Source: Dimorphilus gyrociliatus (taxonomy: Eukaryota > Annelida > Polychaeta > Dinophilidae). Taken from it: a DNA stretch of 64,000 bases. The notes under the pieces were generated by a model. That model was given only the letters and a program-made list of their open reading frames with translations. It did no database searches and was not told where the DNA came from. Shown one piece after another: positions 1 to 12,175 of the stretch; positions within the stretch are counted from its first letter, which is position 1, and every line of letters starts with the position of its first letter. Location of the stretch: positions 3,231,404 to 3,295,403 of the forward strand of contig CAJFCJ010000007.1 of NCBI GenBank assembly GCA_904063045.1, given 5' to 3'. Both the position numbers and the translations under genes were made by a program.

Positions 1-123
1 TGTAAGTTATCATTAAAATATTATGTATAAATAGAATATAGATCTTTCGAATAATGGATAATTGATATACTATATAATATGCTGATTACTAATTACTGAT
101 ATATTCTTTGTTCCATATAAAAG

Positions 124-1323
124 GACAATATGTTCCACGTAGACGTTGAAAAAGAAAAGTTTGCTTTAAAACCAATGAATTGCCCAGGTCACTGGTAAGA
201 ATAATATATTCTCATATAGATTTATACGAAATAAGTGTCGCGTAAGATTTTATAAATCCATTTCCTATTCTAGTTTGATGTTTGATGTTCGTCCAAGATC
301 TTGGAAGGAACTTCCATTAAGATTAGCTGATTTTGGAGTCCTGCATAGAAACGAACTGTCTGGTGCTCTATCTGGTCTCACTAGAGTTAGACGATTTCAA
401 CAGGATGATGCTCATATCTTCTGTCGACCAGATCAAATCAAGGAGGAGATAAACGGTTGCCTTGATTTTTTGAAAAGCATTTACGATGTTTTTGGATTTA
501 CATTCCACTTGAACTTATCTACCAGACCCGAAAAGTTTCTAGGAGAAATTAGTATGTGGGATGAAGCCGAAAAGCAGTTGGAGGAGAGCTTAAATAGCTT
601 TGGTGCAAAGTGGGACTTTAATCCTGGAGATGGTGCGTTTTACGGACCAAAAATCGATATTACGATCAAAGATGCTTTGAAGAGATCGCATCAATGCGCA
701 ACTATTCAGTTAGACTTCCAGCTTCCGATTAGGTTTAATTTATCATATGCCAGGTTGGTTATTATTACAGTCTGACGTACTTTTTAGATTTAAATATCTT
801 GATATTTCTTAGTGGTGAAGGTCAAAACGAAACCAAACCAGTTATGATTCACAGAGCAATTTTGGGTTCTGTTGAAAGAATGATTGCTATTTTATGTGAA
901 AACTATGCTGGAAAATGGCCATTCTGGCTATCACCAAGACAATGCCTTATTGTTCCAATTGGACCTGTTTTTGATGAATATGCAAAGTTCGTTGGTAAGA
1001 GTATTCGCGATGCTGGATTTCAATGCGAAGTTGATTTAGACGACGGTACTACAATGAATAAGAAAATAAGAAATGGACAATTATCTCAATTCAACTTCAT
1101 TCTTGGTATGGAAGAACACATATTACATGTAGATGAGTCTTCATTATCTATCTAAAAATTATTTCTATTTTCAGTTGTCGGTCAAAAGGAGAAGGACAAC
1201 AATACTGTTAACGTTAGAACCAGAGATAACAAAGTTCATGGAGAGAGGTCAATTGAAGAAGTTATCGAGAGATTTAAGGAATTTAAGAAGACTAGGATTC
1301 TTGATGCAGAAGAAAAATTCTAA
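124..1323 (+). CDS. TARS1: Threonyl-tRNA synthetase, C-terminal part (gene cut by left edge)
   Basis: This enzyme charges tRNA-Thr with threonine, normally in the cytosol. Four exons can be read: 124-194, 274-753, 813-1105 and 1175-1323, and phases join cleanly at all three introns. The protein keeps class II signatures: a motif reading MNCPGH, then RPRSW, motif 2 with the [13 protein letters not shown] stretch, and motif 3 ([11 protein letters not shown]). A C-terminal anticodon-binding domain ends in [11 protein letters not shown]. The N-terminal TGS and editing domains lie outside the window to the left. Gene identity follows from near-colinear similarity to animal cytosolic TARS. An AATAAA near 1568 could serve as poly(A) signal. 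The next gene, ALG12, is on the same strand about 0.7 kb downstream. A mitochondrial paralogue is less likely but not excluded. Confidence 0.95.
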
Positions 1324-2017
1324 AGAAAAAACACCATGTCAGCCTAATTATTAAACTTTTATCATTAATAACTATTCTAAGAAAGTGAAAAAAATAACAA
1401 CAAAGTATTTCCTATATGAATTGAGATTCCAACTAACCAATTTTCTATTTCTCTTCTTACCAACCATTGCTTAGGTTGCGATTTAAATGAACAACAGAAA
1501 CATTACGATCATTTAATTAAATTTTCCTGGAAATACTTTCTGTTTTCTTTTCCTTTTCTTTTGGGAATTAATAAAAGTATGCACATGGAATAAAAGTTTA
1601 ACGTGGAGTGGTTATAAATCTAAATTATTTTTTTAAACTCGTATAAATAATATATCTATAAATAGCTCCATAAGAATATTATAATTAGGATAGAGGGTAC
1701 TAAAAAAATTAAATTACTCTAACTCTAGTTGGTTAATTTTTAAGTCACCTGAGTATGGAGATAGTTATCGCAGCCTATCTTAAACGAAATTGCCGACCTT
1801 GACACTACAAAAACTGGTTGAACATTTTAGTTCGATGCTAAGTAGAACTTCATAATCGCAAACATTAATATAGTCTGCAACTAAATTTGGTGTTTAAGAC
1901 TTTCGATTGTGATATTATTTGGAGAATTTAGGTTTTTTGTTTTTAGGAAAGAGTCAGAGTGCTATGCTTTAAGCATTATTGTCATTCGCTCACGTGGAAG
2001 CTACATTATCGCTCACA
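1324..2017. other. Intergenic spacer between TARS and ALG12
   Basis: AT-rich, with a possible TARS polyadenylation signal (AATAAA near 1568). The short upstream ATG near 1964 stops after two codons. No other gene or repeat was recognised. Confidence 0.6.
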
Positions 2018-4071
2018 ATGAATGGACCTGATATCATATTTTTTCTAGTTATGCTATTTCAGCTAGTGATATGTCCTTATAATAAAGTAGAAGAATCATT
2101 TAATACGCAAGCGTCTCATGATATAATATTTTATGGCCCAAATATAGGAATGGTGAGTTTACAAATAGAAAACAATTGAAATTTATATTAAAAAAACAAT
2201 AATAAACCTATACTTTGATCTAAATTTATTAAAAATAATGTGTATTAAATGATACTTATTAAGTATATATTATTATTTCAGTATGATCACTTAGAATTTC
2301 CTGGAGTTGTACCGCGTTCTTTTATAGGACCGCTATTTTTAGCAACAATGTCATCTCCATTTGTAGCTCTATTTAAAGCAATTGGTTTAAGTAAATTTGC
2401 CAGTCAATTGCTAAGTATGTTGTTTTCTCTTTAAAAAAAAGGATGGAGAGAAAATCTAATAAAAAATATTAATTATTCCAATTTATTCATCTTCAGTTAG
2501 ATTAGTTCTTGGTTTAACTGTTTGGCATGCTTTTAAAAGATATCAGGCAGCAATTGGTCAAAGATATGGTCAAAATATTACAAAATGGTTAACTATTATA
2601 AGTTGTACTCAATTTCATTTTATATTCTATATGACAAGAACATTACCGAATACATTTGCATTAGTCTTATGTTGGTAGTTTATTTAAGAAAACATTTATT
2701 TATTCATGTTTCAATTTATCTAATAACTTTTTTTGTTTTCCTTTTTTTTCTTCTTCTCTTTCTATTTATAGGTTTACATGCTCTAGCATTTGTAATTAAA
2801 CGAAATCATCTATCTTTCATTTTTTCTGCTGCCTGCGGAATTATCATCTTTAGATCAGAATTGGCTATAATGATGGGTTGCTATTTAATATCAGAATTAA
2901 TGACTAAATTGAGAGTTGTTGATGCAATAAAATATTCAATACCAGCAGGTTTTCTATGGATATGTAAGTTTTTTCTAAATGATTATTCATAGATTTTGTA
3001 TAGGTTTACTCTTTCTTTTTTTAGTTTTTACAGTTTTTATTGATTCATATTTCTGGAGAAGATGGGTTTGGCCGGAAGCTGAGGTATTCTATTTTAATAC
3101 GTTCCTAAACAAAAGTTCAGGATGGGGGGTTTGTTTTTCATTGCTTTTAAAAATGCACAAGATATTCATTCTTACATTAACATTATACTTTAGACATCGC
3201 CATTTTTCTGGTATTTTTATTCAGCAATACCAAGAGCCTTGGCTACTTCTTTATTTTTTATTCCATTTGGGTTTTATATGGAATCTGGAATCCGACAATT
3301 ATTCCTTCCGGCAATCGTATATGTCGGATTTTACTCTTTCTTACCACACAAAGAATTAAGATTTATAATTTACATATTCCCAATCTTCAATACTGTCGCA
3401 GCGGTTGCTTGCGCAAGATTGTAAACAATTTAACATTTTATAACTATATATACTATATATATATATATATATAATGTATGCAACCCCATTAAAAATTATT
3501 CATTTTTTTTCCAGTTGGCGTTCAATGAATCAGTCGTTATTTAAAAAAATCCTTGCAATATGGGTTATAGCGCATTTGGCGTTAAATATTCTTTTCTCTG
3601 GTCTATTGTTATATTTAGCAAATATAAACTATCCTGGTGGACAAGCTATGCAAATTCTACATAAAATCGAACCTAGATCTTCCCCTGTATACGTTCATAT
3701 AGATACTTTATCAGCGGAAACAGGTGTTTCCAGATTTACGGAATTGTTTGATAATTGGAGGTAGACATATTTCAAAAAAGAGATATTTTACATGTCGATA
3801 ATATGACAAAAACACTAATAGATTTTATATCTATAGCTATAGTAAAAAAGAAGGTATTGCTCCTAATTCTGAAGAAATGCTTGGATTCACACATATTTTA
3901 ACCGAACCAGGCGTAAATAATGAAAAACTTAGAATGTATAATCAAACTCATTCAGTTATGAGTATTATTCAAGGACATCCCCAATTAAAGCTAGACTTAA
4001 ACGCCTTTCCATGGATTCCTATACGAATATTAACAAAACCTGCAATATATATTTTAAAGAGGAACGGTTAA
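2018..4071 (+). CDS. ALG12: ALG12, dolichyl-P-mannose alpha-1,6-mannosyltransferase
   Basis: ALG12 adds the eighth mannose, alpha-1,6 linked, to the lipid-linked N-glycan precursor in the ER lumen using dolichol-P-mannose. Eight exons give a continuous 481-residue protein, close to the usual family length: 2018-2152, 2282-2414, 2497-2670, 2772-2963, 3025-3128, 3194-3420, 3515-3760 and 3837-4071. Diagnostic stretches are [12 protein letters not shown] in the first luminal loop (the conserved GT22 acidic site), [38 protein letters not shown] and [14 protein letters not shown]. It is very hydrophobic, as expected for a multi-pass ER protein. The start is the first in-frame ATG, directly followed by the N-terminal membrane segment. 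One donor (GTTGGT at 2671) is non-optimal but gives the only open junction. Confidence 0.94.
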
Positions 4072-6208
4072 AATTTAAATTATTATTTCTCTGGAAGAAA
4101 AACAAACAAACAAACGAAAAAAATAAACAAAATAAAACAACTAAGTCAATGAGTGAAACAGTCAAATATTGATTTTTTTTCTTTTCTTTTCTTATACCAA
4201 TACTATATCATCCGTTTAAGAAAGAATTCATTTATTTTAATAAAAATATGAATCAAATATAATAAATAAACAAACAAACATAAGAAAGGTAATAAATATA
4301 TAAAAATGAATGTTATACGTAAGCTTTGGTTTAATTGTTAATCAGTTTGTTACAAATGCTAACTGTCCTATATACAGTATATGATGAAGTAATCAATGGT
4401 AAAAGGGAATAGCGTATAATATACGTAATTCATTTTTTCTACAGAATAGTTAAGTAAAGGTATTAAAATTGACAATATTATGCGTATATTGTTTTTATAA
4501 ACTTGACATAAAAAATCATATTATAGTATGACAGTTAATGAATGAATATATATAAGAAACCATCAACACTGATGAATAAATAATGAAAGTATAAAAGATA
4601 GTGAAAAGGTTATGAATTTGAATTTTAAGCATTTCATAAAGTATGAATATAATACTTTAAATAAATTTCTATTCCTATCATCTCTACACTCTTATTAGAT
4701 TAATTCAAGAATGAATGAATGATTCTATAGTATCTCTGTCCAGCAGAATGAAGAACTATTGATTACATTTTATAAGAAAATATACTATTTATATAAGGTG
4801 TTTATATTTAGCCATTTGAATTTTACACTAAAGAATCATAAAGGGTTATTTGTAACTTTTGTTTCATCTATAATTCATTATCTATGATATACAAAAGAAC
4901 TTGTAAATGTATTTTATATGTATACTCTACTAATGACTTATACGTTTCTTTTTAATGATTTAAGTAAAAGTATTATGTAAATATCATCTACTTTCCTATT
5001 TATTTTGTTTAGATACATGAAAATTTTATTATATTTCTAATTGAATAGTTTCCAAATATAAAACTATTAATAACTGAATCAATAAGGTATTTACTTGGAA
5101 AATCGATAGAAATATTCTTTTCTTTCTTTAAGTATTCTGATATGATGACGGACTTTAGAATAGGCGCCTTATTCTCTCATCATTTTTCCGCCTTCTTAAA
5201 TTTTGTTTACTCGAGTTAATTGGTCTATCATCTATCTTTGATCATGCTATGAATCTTAATATTATAAGAAACAAATGTATTCAAGTAGCTTTTTTATTGG
5301 TCTAAAGGTTTTTGGTCATGTTTTTTTATTCTTTTTACTCTGAAATGAAATCTTTCAATGAAAAGCTAAAATAACAAGATGTTTTCGATATTATAGACAA
5401 TTTACTATTTTAACTCGGATTACTCGATAAATAAAATAAAGATTTCTCTTCTATTGACTTTTCAATACAATAAAACAACAGAAGAAGATGAAGAAGAAGA
5501 AGAAAACCCTGTATGTACACTGATAAAAAAAGGAATAGAAGAAAGGAGTAATCTTTAGAGAGATTGATTAGAATTATCTGATGTTTTTCAATGTTTTCCA
5601 ACATTTTAAATATCTTAAATAAAACTATCTTATGATAGTATTCTTATTTATCTAATGAAATATCCTTCAGTCTATCGAAGTGTATTAGTAAAAATTACAG
5701 AAAATGATCTTCTTATCGGAGAAAGTAAAAAATTTAAGTTTAAATAAAAAACAAAAAGAAACTCCATATTGATTATTCTGATTATTCTTTTATCCAAGTC
5801 TGGAATCTTCATTTAAATGTTATCTTTATTTAGACAGATAAAGTTTATTTTTTGTCTCAATCTGATATGAGAAACCAAACATTCGTTGTAACAGTTATTT
5901 ATTATTAAATCTATTATCAAATGAAACGTAGATAAGCTTCCATTTTTGAATAAACAATTTATTAACGGAAGAGGGTTAGAGAAGAAGATTCAAAAAGTCA
6001 AATGGACGTAGATAGACCTAGAATAATATCAGTTGAAAACGTTTTTAAACCATCAATAGTAGATAAGAGCTGTTGATTAGTAGTATATATTTTTTTTATC
6101 TCTACTGAGAAATGATTGTGAAACTTGTAGTAATATCATTTTGTTATTTTGAATGTTAGATAAAGAATAGAGGAGGTAGAGGGAGAGAAGGAGAAAGGGA
6201 GGGAGGGA

Positions 6209-6249
<41 letters not shown>

Positions 6250-7533
6250 GGAGGTGCGTCTACCTACAAAAAAAGAGACAACTTGGTGGCGCTTTCGTTT
6301 AAGATTTTAAATAAATGACCTCTTTTATTTAAAAGCCATCAGCACTTTAACTTTTAATTAACTATAAAAGAGGAATATACTGTAATGCAAACTATATATA
6401 TATATATACATATATACAATCCATCATTCTACAAGGGTATAATAGCAGCATTAGCAGTCTGATATCCAGTTAAAGTATATTGGCAAGTACAATATGTATT
6501 GTTTCACAAATCCAACATGAAAACCACGCTTTTTAATTATATAACTTAATAACTAAATATATAAGAAGAAACTATTTAAATCGACAAAAAAAAGAAGAAA
6601 AAGTTAGTGGTACGTGCATGTAGGCAAGAGTCACCAGGTGAGAAGATAACCAAGATAAATCGGTTTTAATTCAGGAAATTTTAATGAAAACTTAGTTATA
6701 AGTCAAAAGTAATCAAGTAAATCAATTACGTGAAAAACCAGTCTAACATAATACTTTCTTAGGTATGAAAATTAACTCATTTCTCATTCCTTATAGAATT
6801 TCTCGACTACAACGGATCCTTTAACAGGAAATACTAATGTATTATACTCTATGAAGTAATGATTAATATATTTAATGCTTAATCTCTTCTATAATGATTA
6901 TTACATTCTAGCCATGCTTCTTGTATTCCTTAACATAGTAAATCAGTTTTATCATTCTCTTTCCACAACAATTTACTAATGCCATCTATAGTTTAAATAT
7001 GTAATTACATATGTTGAATCTATTATTAAAGTTATTGTTATTTAATTCCTATCTATGTTTTTGTATAAATACATTGTATATTCTTAGAAAATATCACTAG
7101 CACTCCTACTATCTTCTTTCGCAATATTCTTTGAAGAAGGGAATATTGTAAATAAGAACAGCCCTATTCAATTGGAGTATAGAGGTTGAGTATTTAGGAC
7201 ATGAAATTTTTCAATGGCTATTCAAGCCATAGATGTTTTCAATATATGCAAAATACCACTATTATCTAAGAGAAGGTATGTTACAATATCTTTAAATTGG
7301 TCGTCCGAATTATTCGCATCAAAAGCCTCTGACATTTTTAAAGGGAAACTTAAAAGGAAGGTGAAAGTTATAGGACGTTTGGTTAATTTAGAGGACATTG
7401 AGCGCAGAGGCGCTGCGGCATGGCATACATTCTCAACCTCTCAACTAGTATAAAATGGACAAAACTTATCTACATCTCTACAATCTTTCAGGAACATTCA
7501 AACTGAAAAGATAACTAAAACCTTAATAGAAAA
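4072..7533. other. 3.5-kb intergenic region upstream of the GST cluster
   Basis: AT-rich and without convincing coding potential. A 79-codon open frame at 7214-7453 has no recognisable similarity and is not called. It holds a purine microsatellite (about 6176-6249) and, shortly after, a TTGGTGGCGCT element at 6283-6293 that recurs near the GST genes. AT dinucleotide runs lie near 6397-6416. Confidence 0.6.
6176..6249. repeat. GA/GGGA purine microsatellite
   Basis: GGGA units pass into an uninterrupted GA run of roughly 20 repeats. Similar GA-rich tracts occur at 18796-18940, 23375-23410, 50311-50350 and 52691-52746, always with purines on the + strand. Confidence 0.9.
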
Positions 7534-8254
7534 ATGTCTAACATCGACTTTTACTACTTTGTCGTAAGTCCTTATTGCAGAAGCGTTCTTTATGCTGCTG
7601 AGGTGCTAGATGTAAAATTGAACAAGAAAGTGATCAATCTTTTGAAAGGAGAACAGAAAAATGAAGAATTTGTTAAGGTATATATATTTATAGAAAATAT
7701 ACTTGAAATCTTTACCAGTTGTATTTACTCTTCAGTTAAACCCTCATCATAAAGTCCCTACTCTTGTTGATGGGGATTTTGTATTGGGTGAATCCAGATC
7801 CATCCTTACCTATCTTTTCAACAAGTACGGTAAATCCAAGCACGAATATCTCTATCCTAAAGATTTGAAGAAGAGAGCTAAAATTGAACAATTTTTATAC
7901 TATACTGCAACAACAGTTGCTCCGGCCGTTCTTGGTTATTTTGCGGGAATTTTCTTCGGAAAGAGAAAGCCAACAGAGGAGGAGACAACTAAACTCGAAA
8001 CAGCTTTGAATGACCTTGACAAGATTTACTTTCAGAATTCACCTTTCATTTTTGGTGATAAACCGACTCTAGCAGATTTCGATTTGGCACCAGTCATTCT
8101 CCATTTGGAATTGCTTAAATACGATTATTCGAAATACCCTGGAATTTCTAAATTTATCGCCGCAGTCAAAAAATCCGATTGGATTACAGATACTGAATTA
8201 GAGTTCAAACAAACAGCCGAAGCACTTATGAAAGATTTCAAACCTTCAGCCTAA
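7534..8254 (+). CDS. Glutathione S-transferase, delta/epsilon-like, copy 1
   Basis: This cytosolic enzyme conjugates glutathione to electrophiles and is typical of detoxification arrays. Two exons, 7534-7677 (48 codons) and 7736-8254, encode 220 residues, a normal GST length. The N-terminal thioredoxin fold starts MSNIDFYY. Ser12 lies in the SPYCRS motif, where delta-class enzymes place the catalytic serine. Next come LNPHHKVPTLVD with the cis-proline and GESRSI, the glutathione-contacting Glu-Ser. The C-terminal helical domain has the DKPTLADFDLA N-capping/hydrophobic-staple motif. The phase-0 intron falls in the same place in all four copies. Copy 2 downstream is the closest relative. Class assignment is by motif and could be called theta- or rho-related in a full phylogeny. 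AATAAA lies near 8349. Confidence 0.94.
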
Positions 8255-8938
8255 AAACTTTATAAACAAATAGTATTAATTCAGTTTTATAAAACCCCGT
8301 GATTTGTTTCCGTCATCTTTTTGATAATTGTAGATTGATTACTTAGTAATAAATAAATCAAAAGTATTCGTATCTTTTAGTTTTATTATCACATTCCTAA
8401 ATGGAAATTAGTTGCAAAATTTATATTTATAGACTGGTTAAAACATTCTATTATTTTTGCTTTTATTCCATATTTATTTAATCATAATTGAGCGATAATA
8501 AAAGTTGACACGGAAAAATATTCAAGTAAACAATAATAGAATTACATAAACTATTGTATAGATAGTGATAACAATGCTTATTTATTTATAAACAGTTTTA
8601 AACTAATCTATATTACAATATATAGTTACATTGTTATTATTAGGGACAAAGAGACTCTATAATACACTTAATACAATGATATATAAGATGGTATAATGCA
8701 TTCGAATTATTTATAGATTAACCTATTTCCTTCAAATTATAGCGAGTTTTTAGGCCTAAACTGATACATTATTCAAAAAGATAATTTGTCTCTTTAACAA
8801 AAAATTAGAGTAAGTTAATTTACGAGAGCAAAGTGCGATGAGACGTTTTTTGCATGATTTTCATACTACGCCTTGTAGGCCCATACATTTTTTCAGAGAC
8901 TCTCAAATGAAAGAGAGAGCGAAAATCATAACAGAAAA
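8255..8938. other. Spacer between GST copies 1 and 2, part of a duplicated unit
   Basis: Stretches after the copy 1 stop, including a GAGCGATAATAAAAGTT block near 8489-8506 and a segment at about 8700-8770, have recognisable counterparts after copy 2 (about 9960-9985 and 10140-10220). They mark the extent of a tandem duplication rather than a separate gene. Confidence 0.65.
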
Positions 8939-9088
8939 ATGCCTAAACTTGACTTCTACTACTACATTTTAAGCCCTTATTGCAGAAGCGTTCTTTTTGG
9001 CGCCAAATTGTTAAATGTAAACTTGAATTTGAAAGTGGTTGATCTTTTTAAAGGAGAACATAAAAATGAGGCATATCTTAAGGTATAA

Positions 9089-9120
<32 letters not shown>

Positions 9121-9675
9121 GCAAAACATAGTAGAACTCTTTACCAGTTATATTTACACTTTTAGTTAAACCCTCATCATAAAGTCCCTACTCTTGTTGA
9201 TGAAGATCTTATATTGGGTGAATCTAGATCCATACTTACTTATCTGTTTAACAAGTATGGTAAATCTAAGCACGAATATCTCTATCCTAAAGATTTGAAG
9301 AAGAGAGCTAAAATTGAACAGTTTTTTTACTATTCTGCATCAACAATTGCTCCGGTAGTGACTACCGGAATTCTGCTTGGAAAGAGACAACGAACAGCGG
9401 AGGAAAGAACTAAACTGGAAGCAGTTTTGGATAATCTTGATAAGATTTACTTTCAGAATTCACCTTTCATTTTCGGCGATAAACCAACTCTAGCCGATTT
9501 GGATTTGGCATCACTTCTTCTATATTTGGAAATGCTTAAATATAATTGTTCGAAATATCCAAATATTTCTAAATTTCTCACTGCATCCAAAGAAAGCGAA
9601 TGGATTGAAGCTTCCGCTACAGAGTATAAACAAACTTCCGAAGCTGTAATGAAGGATTTCAATCCTTCAGCTTAA
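8939..9675 (+). CDS. Glutathione S-transferase, delta/epsilon-like, copy 2
   Basis: Exon 1 is 8939-9082 (48 codons, starting MPKLDFYYY) and exon 2 is 9166-9675, giving 217 residues. The enzyme keeps the SPYCRS active-site segment with Ser12, LNPHHKVPTLVD, GESRSI and the DKPTLADLDLA C-terminal motif. It is highly similar to copy 1, including long stretches of identical nucleotides around 7741-7900 and 9171-9330. It is therefore a recent tandem duplicate. It differs mainly in the alpha4-alpha5 substrate-pocket region, where copy 1 has TVAPAVLGYFAGIFF and this copy has TIAPVVTTGILL. That suggests pocket diversification. An upstream ATG at about 8906 opens a short out-of-frame uORF overlapping this start. 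An AT-rich microsatellite interrupts the intron. Confidence 0.94.
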
Positions 9676-11145
9676 ATAAATTACACATTTAGTATTGCAT
9701 CAATCTTATAAAACTCCATGGTTTATTTTAGTTTTATCTGTTTTGCAGATGATTACTTAATAATAAACTATAGAAAATGCAAAAAGAAGATAAAACTACT
9801 CTGTATCTTTTAATTTTATTATCGCTCCTAATGGCAATTAATGCAAAATTTATATATATAGGCTTGTAAACATTGACTATTTTTGCTTTTAAACGAAAGT
9901 TTTTAGCACACTAATCTGTAAGGTAAACTACTTTATTCCCATATTTGCGTTATATATTCACACATTGAGCGATAATAAAAGTTAATATAGAAATAATATT
10001 AAAGTACATACGCAAGTACTCAATAATATAATTTCTTAACATTATTATATGAATGACAAATGTTTATTCGTATAGAAATTTGGTTTAACATAATCAAATA
10101 GAAGATCCAGTAACATTGTTTTCGTTAGGATATAAATGTCGAATATTCTCTATAACCTTGGAATTCTTATAGGTTAACCTACTTCTTTTAAACTGTATCA
10201 AAGTTTTAATGCCAAAACTCATATTAGCGTCAATTAAAATCTACAAATCTCTTACTCTATATTATAAAATAGAGTATATAAATACATAGTTAAAGTATAA
10301 TTGTTAATTAGGTCAGTTTAATTGCTATCTAGAAAAATATTTATAGCATCTTCATAGAGTTGACAATCGTCTAATTATAAGAATGCATGCAAGGTTGACA
10401 ATGATAACACAGCGGGTGGGTTTTGTTTTTTTATCTAGAATGAATAAGTGATGTATTTAACCAAATCATCTATTATTCCTAAACGAAAGTTTACGCACTT
10501 TGTCAATCTATTTCCATTAAACTATGCTCCTAGTAAAGAATCATATTACATATATTTTTCATGTTATACATTTACATTTTTAGTTTATTGCATGCACAAA
10601 TGTATTTCATGATTATTATCAATTTTTGTATGATATATCAAGGAAAATATGCTAATTAGGTTTCTTAAGAGGATTCAACATTTCTTGATCCGTTTCCCTT
10701 ATCAACCCTTTCCTTTACGTTTTTCTTTTTTGCTTATTCATTATTGTATTCACTACTATTTTCAATAGAATGTAGATAAACCAAAAGCTATACACTGTTA
10801 ACAGACTCTTAGTTTCATCATATCTAACTGATAAATCTAGTAGTATTAATGCGTTTTGTTGATATAATATTGAATATGGGAATAAGACGTTTAAGATTCA
10901 GATAATTGGTTAACATTGCAGATTAGTGTGGAAGGATGAACTAATTCCTTGGAGCATTCTTGGGAAATGTCTAATTGAAAGTTTCTTTCAATACGGGATG
11001 TAGAGTTCAATATATGTAGCATAGCTTGGTGGCGCTTCAAACCAGCATAATTATTGACCTCATCTTTATTGTATAAAAACTGAAAGATTCTTTTTCTTGC
11101 CACATCAGTGAGTGATTCGGAAATAATAGTGAAAACTTCTAAGCA
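9676..11145. other. Intergenic region between GST copies 2 and 3
   Basis: The first about 550 bases resemble the downstream flank of copy 1. The rest is AT-rich without open frames worth calling. The right end contains a TTGGTGGCGCT element (11026-11036) and a TATA-initiator pair before GST copy 3. Confidence 0.6.
11026..11109 (+). promoter_or_regulatory. Probable core promoter of GST copy 3
   Basis: In order, the stretch contains TTGGTGGCGCT (11026-11036), a TATAAAA box (11072-11078) and an initiator-like TCAGTG at 11105-11110. The initiator is about 35 bases after the TATA box and about 40 bases before the ATG at 11146. This arrangement fits a focused TATA-initiator promoter. Start-site use is inferred, not measured. 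Confidence 0.5.
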
Positions 11146-11876
11146 ATGCCTACGTTAGACTTGTACACTTTTGCTATCAGCCCACCATGCAGAGCTGTCA
11201 TCTCGACAGCCCAGATTCTTGGTGTGGACTTTAATGAGAAACATTTGGAATTGTTTAAGGGAGAACACCTAACTGAAGACTTTCTAAAGGTAAATGAATC
11301 GAATTTTTGCTGTTTTATATGATGTATGCTGAACTTGCATTTTTTTTGCAGCTGAATCCTCATCATAAAGTTCCACTACTGGTCGATGAAGACTATACTT
11401 TAGGAGAATCTAGAGCTATTCAAATATACTTGTTCAATAAGTACGCTAAACCAGAGTCAGACTATCTCTATCCCAAGGATATTCAAAAGAGAGGAAAAGT
11501 TGATTGGCTACTGTACTTTGATTCTGCAACCCTTTTCCCCAATGCTCTTGCCTTTTTCAAAGCATACAAATTTCAAGGAAGAAAGCCGAATGAAGAAGAA
11601 ACTAAAACTCTAATAGATACTCTGGATTTGGTAGATAAAAACTACTTTCAAAATTCCGACTTCCTCTTTGGAGATAAGCCATCGCTTGCCGATATTTCCT
11701 TCGCTGCCAGTCTTTCCTTTCTCGATATGATCAATTTCGATTTCTCCAAATGGGAAAGAATTTCGAAATTCTTAAGTGCTTCTAGAAATACCGCTTGGTT
11801 TAAGAAGGGCCCAGCATTGTACAACGAAATGTCTGAGGAGTGGCGAAATAGTATTAAGGAGAAAGGTCTTATTTAA
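11146..11876 (+). CDS. Glutathione S-transferase, delta/epsilon-like, copy 3
   Basis: Two exons, 11146-11289 (48 codons) and 11352-11876, encode 222 residues. The N-terminus MPTLDLYTFAISPPCRA keeps Ser12 at the predicted catalytic position. The thioredoxin fold continues with LNPHHKVPLLVD and GESRAI. The C-terminal domain has DKPSLADISFA and a distinct tail, EEWRNSIKEKGLI, shared with copy 4 and absent from copies 1 and 2. The array is therefore two pairs, 1/2 and 3/4. Its likely function is glutathione conjugation of hydrophobic electrophiles in the cytosol. AATAAA occurs near 11983. Confidence 0.94.
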
Positions 11877-12050
11877 GACAAGACATCAATCATTGTGTTC
11901 ATTATAGAACAATAGATATGATAATAGATCTAAAAATAATTAACAAAGCTGTTATCTTTGAAAAATGTATGTGCTATTATAGAAATAAACAAGAACTTTG
12001 CAAGATAATAAATTTGTTCGATATACAGTGTTTAGCACGTAATAATAATA

Positions 12051-12118
12051 CAGATGGCGCTGAAATCAAATATTATATCACTTATATATTGAACTAATCA
12101 AATAAGGTTGGTGGCGCT
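12051..12118. promoter_or_regulatory. Paired GGCGCT elements upstream of GST copy 4
   Basis: CAGATGGCGCT at 12051-12061 is followed by TTGGTGGCGCT at 12108-12118, less than 60 bases before the GST4 ATG. The second matches the elements at 6283-6293 and 11026-11036 exactly. The first resembles the core of the bilaterian CTCF site. Function is inferred from recurrence only. Confidence 0.45.
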
Positions 12119-12175
12119 CATTAGAACCTAAATGTTCACACTGAGTTTGAATATCATTTCGGTGTAACAGTCAGT

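Noticed and set aside
5410-5604. Minus-strand open frame of 64 codons
   Set aside because: Low-complexity Leu/Ile/Phe sequence produced by an AAG/AAGA-rich stretch.
7214-7453. 79-codon + strand open frame upstream of GST copy 1
   Set aside because: Composition is ordinary for chance AT-rich sequence, no family was recognised, and there is no splice continuation into a gene.
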